DNA from: CAVQJU01 sp963729215
GTDB taxonomy: Bacteria; Acidobacteriota; Vicinamibacteria; Vicinamibacterales; CAVVIG01
DNA length: 15,526 bases
Assembly (NCBI GenBank): GCA_963729215.1
Contig: CAVSND010000010.1
Coordinates: 1 to 15,526, forward strand
Reading direction: 5' to 3'
Numbering within the stretch: the first letter of the stretch is position 1; the number at the start of each line of letters is the position of its first letter. Below the pieces are notes generated by a model, which saw only the letters and a list, made by a program, of their open reading frames with translations, was not told the origin of the DNA and did not search any database. A program made the position numbers and the translations under genes. Of the stretch, positions 8,905 to 15,526 are shown piece after piece.

Positions 8905-10206
8905 ATGCGTCGAGGTCGAGGGGCTTTCGTGATTCTCGTAATCGTGCCGGTGATCGCCGCGGCCTTGACAGCGTTCACGGCGCTCGGCGGCGCCGCGGCG
9001 CAGAGCAGGCAGGAGCCGCGGTTCGCGGCGGTACCAGCCGAGAAGGGCGGCCAGGATATTTTCGGCGGGTATGAAGTCGTGCCGAACTGGCCCAAGCCGC
9101 TCTCGAGCCTCCCGGGCCACGAGAAGTGGACGTACGGCGCCGGTCAGAGCGTGTTCGCCGAGAGCCCCAACCGCGTGTTCGTCCTCCAGCGCGGCGAGCT
9201 CCCGAACCTCCCCGGCCGATGACGATCAAGCTGCCGCAGCTCGGACCCAACATCGAATTTCCGAATTTCCGCCTGCCCTGGCGCGACGCGACCGTCGCCA
9301 GTCCCCCCGGGGCGCTCGAACGCGACGGCAAGGTGGGCGACGACTCTGACGTGGGCAAGGACGGCGTCGAGTTCAGGTGGGAACACTGCATCCTCGTCGT
9401 GGACGCCAACGGCAACATCACCGAAGACTGGACGCAGTGGGACAAGATGCTGCGGCGGCCGCACGCCGTGTACATCAGCCCATACGACCCGGAGAAACGC
9501 GTCTGGATCGTGGACGACTACAGGCACTCGATCTTCATATTCAGCAACGACGGCAAGCGGCTGCTGCAGACGATCGGCGAGCCCAACGTGCATGCGGCCG
9601 ACGACAAGCATTTCTACCGGCCGACGTTCATGGCGTGGCTGCCCGACGGAACGTTCTTCGTCGCCGACGGCTACGCCAACACGCGCGTCGTGAAATTCGA
9701 CAAGAACGGCAAATACCTGATGACGTGGGGACAGGCGGGCAAGGCCGGCCGGGGGGCGCCGCCCGAAACGCGTCCCGGCTACATGAACAACGTCCACGGC
9801 ATCGCCGTTGACCCGCATGACCCGGCAGGTCTTCGTCAACGACCGGCAGAACCACCGCGTGCAGGTGTTCGATGAGAACGGAAAATATCTACGCGAGTGG
9901 AGCTTCGGGCCGCCGCCCTCGGACATCCATCTGTTCATCATCACCGCCGATCGGTACCTCTGGGCCGCGGATCGCGGCACGTCGAAGATGCTCAAGTACG
10001 ACCTGAACGGCAATTTTCTGTACTCGTGGGGCACCTGGGGCGACTTCCCCGGCGGCATGTGGGGTGTCCACGGACTCAGCACCGATCAGGACGGTAATTT
10101 CTACGTGGCGGAAGTCGACAGCGGGCGCGCGCAGAAGTACCGGCCGAGGCCGGGCGCGAATCCGGCGTTTCTGGTCGGCAAGCCCGTTGCCGCCGTGTGG
10201 AAGTAG
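8905..10206 (+). CDS. Peptidyl-alpha-hydroxyglycine amidating lyase (PAL)-like NHL propeller protein, frameshifted
   Basis: An exported protein of about 433 residues when repaired, with a signal peptide at residues 1-33 (ending GGAAAQ). It has NHL repeats of a six-bladed propeller and aligns by eye with the lyase half of animal PAM. PAL cleaves N-hydroxyalkyl glycine intermediates and is a metal enzyme. Likely metal-binding histidines lie in RPHAVYI (codon 9462-9464), NVHGIAV (9795-9797) and GVHGLST (10069-10071). The catalytic Tyr is expected in VADGYANTRVVKF (9672-9674) and Arg in VNDRQNHRVQVF. DDKHFYRPTFMAWLPDGTF also matches the animal enzyme. Two frame breaks occur: a base is missing in the C-run 9210-9213 (repair gives NLPRPMTIKLPQ), and a surplus base lies near 9819 (repair gives VDPHTRQVFVND). 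Open pieces are 8905-9222, about 9210-9875 and 9808-10206. It follows the cytochrome gene by 60 bases. The true bacterial substrate is unknown, and many such proteins may be non-enzymatic. Confidence 0.85.
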
Positions 10207-13102
10207 CACGGCAGGGGTCTGGTCTATCTTCTCTTCTTCTGTTCGGGCCTGAGCGGCCTGATCTATCAGGTCGTCTGGGTTCGTGTGTTCGGCAATGTGT
10301 TCGGGAACACGGTGTACGCCACGTCCCTGGTGGTTGCCGTGTTCCTGCTCGGCCTGGGCACGGGCAGCTATCTCGTCGGGATCTGGGCCGATCGCCGCTA
10401 CGCGGCCCAGCGCGGTTCGCTCCTCGGCGCTTACGGTCTCGCGGAGCTCGCGATCGGCGTCATCGGGTTGGGGATCACGGCGCTCCTTCCGCGTCTCGGT
10501 CAGGTTTCTGCGCTGGTCAGTTCGTACTCCCGCGAGCCGAATGGCTGGTACGTTCTTTCGACGACAGCGCAGCTCGCCCGCACCGGGATCACGTTCGTGC
10601 TGCTCACGCCAATCACGATGCTGATGGGTGGCACGCTGACCCTGCTCATCCGCCATCTCGTCCGAAGCAATCTCACGACCGGCGGCCGCCGGATCGCGCT
10701 CCTGTACGGAGTCAACACGGGAGGCGCGGCGCTGGGCTGCTTCCTCACCGATAGCCAGCTCGTGCCCGCGTTCGGGTTGTATGGGACGCAGATCGTCGCC
10801 GTCTCGTTCAATCTCGTCGCGGCTGCCGGAGCGTTCCTTGTCGCGCGAGGCCCGGAGCCGGAGGCTGAGGCCCCGGCGCAGAAACGGCCTGGCACAAAGC
10901 ACCCCGCTCCGGACATCGACAGCGATCCGCGATCCCGTCTGAAACCGTCGCTGCTCCCGCTGATAGGCCTGGCCATCGCGATGTCCGGATTTGCGGCGAT
11001 GGGGATGGAGATTCTCTGGTTCCGCCACGTGTCGATTCTGCTCGGTGGGTTCCGCGCGGTCTTCTCGCTGCTCACGACCGTCATCCTGATCGGCATCTGC
11101 GCGGGGTCGCTGGCTTCGGGCCTGCTGCTCAGCCGCACCGCGAGGCCGGCCCACTGGTTCATGATCGCGCAGGGGCTCTTCGTCGCGCTGACGCTCCTGG
11201 GGCTGGCCGCGGCCGATGCGAGCGCGCTCGAACAGGCGGTGATGGCCAGTCGAGCCGCTCAGGGCGCTGCCGGACTGGAATCGTCGCTTGGAAAGGCGAT
11301 CCGCGAATCGTGGTTCAACCTGAGACCCATCCTGCTCGAAGCCGGCCTGCCCGCATTTCTGATGGGCTTCAGTTTTCCGCTCGCCAACGCCATCGCACAG
11401 CGGACGGAGCGTCTTGTCGGCCGCCGCGCGGGCGTTCTCTACCTGGCCAACACCTGCGGCGCCGTGTGCGGCAGCCTGACAACCGGCTTCCTGCTCTTGC
11501 CGGTATTCGGGATCCAGGGCAGCGCCACCGTCTTGAGCATTTGCGCCGCGCTTGTCGTGTTACCCCTCTATCTGGCCACGCGGCGGCCTGACCCCGTCAT
11601 GCCGGATCGTACGACGGACCGCCGCGACGCGTCGTCTGACCGCGGCTGCGACGATCTCCACGCTTGCTGGCTGCGTTGCACTGGCGTTGTGGTGCTTCCT
11701 TCCATCTGCGTACATCGTCACTCGTGCCGCGCCTCCGCTCGAGGGCGAACGGCTGCTGAACGTGACGGAAGGCGTGACGGAAGTGGTTGCCGTGGCGGAC
11801 GTGCCGGGCGAAGGCCGGACGCTCCTTACAAACGGTCATCGCATGTCATCGACCGCGTGGCTCTCTCAGCGGTACATGCGTGCGCTGGCACACATTCCGC
11901 TCCTCGCCATGGACGCCCCCGAAACGGTCCTCGTGATCGGGTTCGGCGTGGGTAACACTACGCATGCGGCGACGCTCCATCGATCGATCAGGCGCGTCGA
12001 GGTGGCCGACCTTTCCGAAAACGTCATCGCCCATGCGGGCTATTTCGCGGACGTCAACCAGGACGTGCTGAACGACCCGCGAGTGGCCGTGTACGTGAAC
12101 GACGGCCGTCACCACCTGCAGATGCAGCCGCCGGCCTCGTACGACCTCATCACCCTGGAGCCGCCGCCCATCGCGTACGCGGGCGTGGCCGCGCTGTATT
12201 CCCGCGAGTTCTACGCGCTGGCCCGGACGCGACTCAAGCCGGCCGGCTTCATCAGCCAGTGGCTGCCGGCCTACCAGGTGCCTGCAGAGACGGCGTTGGC
12301 GATGGTGCGGGCGTTTATCGAGGTCTTTCCGCAGGCGGTCCTGCTTTCCGGGGCGGAAGCCGACCTGTTGCTCGTAGGAACGGCCGGACCCCGGATCCAG
12401 ATCGATCCGAGGCAGCTGACCGCGGCGCTCGCGAATGCGCCGGCGGTGCAAGCCGATCTGCGGCGGCTCGACCTGGGAAGCGCGCGCGAGATCGTGGGGG
12501 CGTTCGTCGGCTCGGCCCGGACACTGGCCGAGGCGACACAGGACATCGCCCCGGCGAGCGATGATCGTCCTCTTCAGGAATATGGCGTGAGGTCGTTGCT
12601 CGATTCAGGCGCTGCGGTACCGGCCTCCATCGTCGATCTTCGCCAGGTCGCCGCGTGGTGCCCGGACTGTTTCGCCGAAGGCAGGCCGATTCCTCTCGTG
12701 GAAGGGCTCGACGTGTATCTCACGCTCATCGCCCGCGCTTATGCTGCGTCGCCGGCTGACGTGGCCCGCGCGCGCAACCTCTCCGAACGGCGGAACCACA
12801 CGATTGCAGGCAGCGCGTACCTCGGCGCCATCGTGCCCGACTCCGCGGACGTGCACAACACGCTCGGCATCGCATTCGCGGAGAAGGGACGCATCGATGA
12901 AGCCATCGCCGAGTTCCGCGAAGCGCTCAGGCTCGGTCCTGATTCGGCGCCGACGCATTGGCACCTGGGTGCGGCGCTCGCGTATCGAGGCGCCCGCGAG
13001 GAAGCCGTCGAACATCTGCGCCGCTCCGTGCAGCTCGACCCGAACAACGCGGCGGCGCGCCGCGATCTGGACGCCGTGCTTACGCTTGACCCGCGTCGTT
13101 GA
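10197..13102 (+). CDS. Membrane-fused spermidine-synthase-like protein with C-terminal TPRs, frameshifted
   Basis: A large protein of about 968 residues. The N-terminal half has about 12 membrane segments in two similar halves (LSGLIYQVVWVRVFGNVFGN..., later GMEILWFRHVSILLGG), split by a charged linker at about 10855-10945. A further membrane helix (LAGCVALALWCFLPS) is followed by a spermidine-synthase-like methyltransferase fold: VLVIGFGVGNTT (AdoMet-loop motif), VEVADLSENV, NDGRHHL and YDLITLEPPP. The catalytic Asp of true synthases is not evident, so I do not call it a polyamine enzyme. Two TPR units end the protein (about 12840-13080). The first helix lies upstream of any normal start in its frame. 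A GTG at 10197 is in another frame and would connect if one G of the run 10214-10217 were surplus, giving MEVARQGLVYLLFF; this start overlaps the PAL-like gene end. A second break lies at about 11595-11632. Open pieces are 10285-11955 and 11552-13102. Confidence 0.8.
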
Positions 13103-13125
13103 ACGCCCGTAGACTCGCGAGGCTT

Positions 13126-14442
13126 ATGGCCGTTCAGGACACCGTGGCGACCGCTGTACCGGCGGCGCGGACGCTGACGAAGCTCAATTCGAATCAGATC
13201 AAGGGGTTCTGGGCCGCCTGGGGCGGCTGGACGCTGGACGGCATGGACGCGTTCATCTACGCGCTCGTGCTTGTCCCGGCGCTCACCGAGCTGCTGCCGC
13301 GGTCGGGGATCGCCGCCACGCCCGGCAACACCGGGTACTACGGCAGCATCCTGCAGGCGCTGTTTCTCTTCGGCTGGGGCCTCTCGATGGCGTGGGGCCC
13401 GATCGCCGATCGCTTCGGTCGCGTGCGCGCGCTCATCCTGACCATCCTGTTCTATTCGGTCTTCACCTTCATGTGCGGCCTCGTGACGAACATCTGGCAG
13501 CTCGGCGTGCTGCGCGTGCTGTGCGGGATTGGCCTGGGCGGCGAACAGCCGATGGGCGGGACCTTCGTGGCGGAGGAGTGGCCGGAGGATCGGCGGAAGA
13601 TGGGCGCCGGTTACATGCATACCGGCTATTACTTCGGGTTCTTCCTCGCCGCACTGGCGAACTATTCGATCGGCGCCAACTACGGGTGGCGCTGGATGTT
13701 CATCCTGGGCGGCGCGCCCGCGCTGCTGGTCGGCTGGATTCAGAGCGGGGTGCGCGAGCCGAAGACCTGGCAGGACAAGGCCAAGGGAAAGGAACGTCCC
13801 CGCATGGGCGAGGCGTTCGCTGCGCTGTTCTCACCCCAATACAAGCGCCGGACGATCATCAACTCGCTGCTCTTCACCGTCTCCATTGTCGGGCTGTGGG
13901 CAGGGTCGATCTACGTCCCCACGGCCGTGACGCAGATCGCCCGCGCCGCGGGCTACGCGGCTCCTGAGGCGGCGCGGATCGCGTCGTATGGGTCGATGGT
14001 GCTGTCGATTGCCACCATCATCGGGTGTCTCGGGGCGCCGTGGCTGGCCGAGCGTTTCGGGCGCCGCCTGGCGATGGGCCTGTACTTCGCCACCCTCGGT
14101 GTCGCGGTTGCGATCGCGTTCGGCTACATCTTCTACCTGCCGTCCGCGCTGGCTCCCTTCTTCGTGCTGATATTCTTTCTGGGCATCGGCGGCGCGAATT
14201 TCGCGCTCTACACCCTCTGGCTGCCCGAGCAGTACGCCACGAACTGCCGCGCGAGCGCGATCGCGTTCGTCAGCTCGGTCGGCCGTTTCTTCGGCGTGGC
14301 GATGGTCTTTCTGGTCGGGACCGCGATCCAGTCATACGGCAGCCTCGGCGTGCCGGTCGCCGTCACGGCCGCTGCCTTCGTCCTCGGGTTGTTCCTCCTT
14401 CCATTCTCCGAAGAGACACGCGGCCGCGCGCTTCCAACCTAG
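13126..14442 (+). CDS. MFS transporter (metabolite:H+ symporter-like)
   Basis: An intact inner-membrane transporter of 438 residues with about 12 predicted membrane helices. It has the hallmark DRFGRVRAL loop between helices 2 and 3 and its counterpart ERFGRRLAM in the second half. RVLCGIGLGGEQPMGGTFVAE in helix 4 and the WGWTLDGMDAF-like start of helix 1 (GGWTLDGMDAFIYAL) resemble organic acid, sugar or aromatic acid porters (MHS/SHS-type), but the substrate cannot be set. ATG at 13126 is preferred: it follows GAGG at 13119-13122 and gives a short cytoplasmic N-terminus; a TTG at 13099, overlapping the previous stop, would add nine residues. The gap to the previous gene is 23 bases, so co-transcription is likely. 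A large inverted repeat starts five bases after its stop. Codon use and frame are clean throughout, in contrast with the broken neighbours upstream. Confidence 0.92.
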   Translation: MAVQDTVATAVPAARTLTKLNSNQIKGFWAAWGGWTLDGMDAFIYALVLVPALTELLPRSGIAATPGNTGYYGSILQALFLFGWGLSMAWGPIADRFGRVRALILTILFYSVFTFMCGLVTNIWQLGVLRVLCGIGLGGEQPMGGTFVAEEWPEDRRKMGAGYMHTGYYFGFFLAALANYSIGANYGWRWMFILGGAPALLVGWIQSGVREPKTWQDKAKGKERPRMGEAFAALFSPQYKRRTIINSLLFTVSIVGLWAGSIYVPTAVTQIARAAGYAAPEAARIASYGSMVLSIATIIGCLGAPWLAERFGRRLAMGLYFATLGVAVAIAFGYIFYLPSALAPFFVLIFFLGIGGANFALYTLWLPEQYATNCRASAIAFVSSVGRFFGVAMVFLVGTAIQSYGSLGVPVAVTAAAFVLGLFLLPFSEETRGRALPT

Positions 14443-14447
14443 GAAGA

Positions 14448-14558
14448 AAAGTTCAGAGTATAAAGTACAAGGTTCGAAGTAGAAGTCGGTTGAAAGTACA
14501 ATTGCAGGACTTTTAACTGACTTCTACTTTGCACTTTGTACTTTGCACTTTGTACTTT
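14448..14558 (+). repeat. Imperfect 50-bp inverted repeat with 11-base loop (transcript hairpin)
   Basis: Arms 14448-14497 and 14509-14558 match inversely at 41 of 50 positions; the loop is ACAATTGCAGG. Of the nine differences, six become G-U pairs in a plus-strand transcript, so 47 of 50 positions could pair; a minus-strand transcript would pair at 42. AGTAGAAGTC in the left arm is matched without error. The element fills nearly the whole gap between the MFS stop and the ABC start codon. It could end or stabilise the MFS message and block read-through or ribosome access to the ABC gene. It is much longer than an intrinsic terminator and has no clean T-tail. Confidence 0.85.
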
Positions 14559-14560
14559 CT
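14526..14560 (+). repeat. Tandem heptamer repeat, five units
   Basis: ACTTTGC and ACTTTGT alternate four times (14526-14553) and a fifth unit reads ACTTTCT, giving an exact 14-base period in the first four units. It forms most of the right arm of the inverted repeat and runs up to the base before the ABC gene ATG. The left arm holds a decayed complementary version (AAAGTACAAGG and similar). Simple replication slippage in one arm is a possible origin. Confidence 0.85.
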
Positions 14561-15373
14561 ATGAGCTCTCCTGTGTTGGAACTGAAGGACGCGACCGTCA
14601 TCAAGGGCGATCGTGCCGTTCTCGACGCGCTCACCCTCACGATCGAGGAGGGCGAGCACACCGCCATTGTCGGCCCCAATGGCGCCGGCAAGTCCCTGCT
14701 CGTCAAGTTGCTGACGCATGAGGTGCGAGCCCTCGTCACCGACAACGGCCAATCGACCGTGCGCGTGTTCGGCAGCGACAACTGGGACGTGTTCGACCTG
14801 CGATCCCAGCTCGGCATCGTGTCGGCCGATTTGCATCAGCGGTTCGTCGCCGGCAACAGCGAAGGCCGCATCTCCGGCGAGGCCGCGGTGCTCTCGGGCT
14901 TTCTGGCATCGGACGGCATCCTGCGCTACGGCGTGGTGACCGGCGAGATGCGGAAAAAGGCGGCCGTCGCGCTCGAGCGCATGGGCGCGAGCCACCTGGC
15001 CCGCCGCTGGCTCGACGAGCTGTCGAGCGGCGAAGCGCGGCGGGTGCTGCTGGCGCGCGCGCTGGTCACGTCGCCGCGGGCGCTGGTCCTGGACGAGCCG
15101 ACGACCGGCCTGGATCTGGCCGCGCGGCACGATTTCATGGAGCGCGTCCGCCAGATCGCCCGCGACGGCACGACGTTGATCCTGATCACCCACCACATCG
15201 ACGAAATCGTTCCCGAGATTCAACGCGTGATTCTGCTGCGCGAGGGACGAATCGCGGCGGCCGGTCCCAAGGGCGCCGTGCTGACGTCGAAGGCGCTGAC
15301 CGAGTTATTCGGCGCCCCGATTGCCATCGAGGACAACGGAGGCTACTACTACGGCCGGCGCGACGAACGATAG
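14561..15373 (+). CDS. Stand-alone ABC transporter-type ATPase (ModF/PhrA-like single cassette)
   Basis: A 270-residue cytoplasmic ATPase with one complete ABC domain. Walker A is GPNGAGKS (residues 38-45), the Q-loop region lies near LRSQLGIVSADLHQ, the signature is LSSGEARR, Walker B is RALVLDEP with its D-loop TTGLD, and the H-loop is LITHHIDE. The signature LSSGE and the segment GIVSADLHQRF resemble single-cassette proteins annotated as ModF-like or photorepair-like ATPases, though these often have two cassettes. No permease is encoded next to it, so its partner is elsewhere or it is not a transporter component. ATG at 14561 starts the normal beta-strand (MSSPVLELKDA); an in-frame TTG at 14543 would only translate the repeat. 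There is no purine-rich ribosome binding site before the ATG; the heptamer repeat occupies that place. Confidence 0.9.
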   Translation: MSSPVLELKDATVIKGDRAVLDALTLTIEEGEHTAIVGPNGAGKSLLVKLLTHEVRALVTDNGQSTVRVFGSDNWDVFDLRSQLGIVSADLHQRFVAGNSEGRISGEAAVLSGFLASDGILRYGVVTGEMRKKAAVALERMGASHLARRWLDELSSGEARRVLLARALVTSPRALVLDEPTTGLDLAARHDFMERVRQIARDGTTLILITHHIDEIVPEIQRVILLREGRIAAAGPKGAVLTSKALTELFGAPIAIEDNGGYYYGRRDER

Positions 15374-15526
15374 AACCGCCCTGGATCCACCGGTTTGTCA
15401 CGTCGTCGATACACCGCCGTGTTACAAATTGCGGTTCCGCCCGCGACGCTGCAGGGCGATTCGGGGGAGGGCCGGGGCGCGTCAGGCCATGGTCTTGCGG
15501 TCGTCAGACGGGTCTCCGGCGCTGAC
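15374..15526. other. Right-edge stretch without a supported gene
   Basis: I see no gene, strong hairpin or promoter in these 153 bases. On the minus strand the final 45 bases read as an open frame ending ...GDPSDDRKTMA with a stop at 15482-15484, which could be the C-terminus of a gene that enters from the right. Fifteen codons are too few to claim it. A G-rich tract lies at 15463-15479. Confidence 0.4.

Noticed and set aside
9889..11154. 421-codon minus-strand open frame opposite the PAL-like and membrane genes
   Set aside because: Composition is Arg/Glu/Gln-rich low complexity without domains, and conserved plus-strand proteins occupy the same bases.
1994..11640. Programmed ribosomal frameshifting as the cause of the frame breaks
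   Set aside because: The breaks occur in unrelated families, go in both directions and lack slippery heptamers with a following pseudoknot that I could see. Indels are simpler.
14526..14560. CRISPR array or phage attachment repeat
   Set aside because: The units are seven bases, directly adjacent and without spacers, and no cas or integrase gene is present.
15482..15526. Possible C-terminal tail of a minus-strand gene at the right edge
   Set aside because: Fourteen codons before the stop are too short to distinguish from chance.

Overview
The window is GC-rich bacterial DNA with tightly packed genes. It most likely comes from an environmental Acidobacteriota genome, probably class Vicinamibacteria. 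The basis is gene content: an Oar-like outer-membrane receptor with an N-terminal carboxypeptidase-regulatory domain, a DUF6152-type exported protein, an FG-GAP repeat protein, a c4/c553-like diheme cytochrome, a PAL-like NHL protein and a membrane-fused spermidine-synthase-like protein. This assignment is inference from protein families; no rRNA or other marker is present, and I saw no tRNA, CRISPR array or transposase.

Layout. (1) Positions 139-2695, minus strand: a molybdenum-cofactor-sulfurase-like class V aminotransferase (cysteine desulfurase fold) and an uncharacterised membrane-anchored or exported protein, joined by an ATGA stop/start overlap. (2) Positions 2696-2768: a divergent intergenic region with a good sigma70-type promoter facing right. 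(3) Positions 2769-10206, plus strand: a run of genes for envelope proteins, in order a DUF6152-like secreted protein, a seven-unit FG-GAP propeller, an outer-membrane receptor, a diheme cytochrome c and a PAL-like propeller lyase. (4) Positions 10197-13102: a large membrane protein with a spermidine-synthase-like domain and C-terminal TPRs. (5) Positions 13126-14442: an MFS transporter. (6) Positions 14448-14558: a 50-bp imperfect inverted repeat. (7) Positions 14561-15373: a stand-alone ABC ATPase. The last 153 bases hold nothing I can support.

A dominant feature is the number of apparent single-base frameshifts. I count about ten, in six of the ten genes, while protein similarity continues across each break. 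At least four lie in short homopolymer runs. I read these mainly as sequencing or assembly indels and therefore list each broken gene once over its full extent, giving the break positions. Real decay cannot be excluded from sequence alone.

How the genes may work together: the plus-strand run encodes outer-membrane uptake (receptor), periplasmic electron transfer (cytochrome), a periplasmic lyase and secreted propeller or small proteins, followed by inner-membrane proteins. This would fit capture and processing of an organic substrate at the cell surface, but the substrate cannot be read from the sequence. The most notable non-coding features are the inverted repeat before the ABC gene and REP-like hairpins at 83-110, 7803-7856 and 8868-8890, which lie at or near gene 3' ends.
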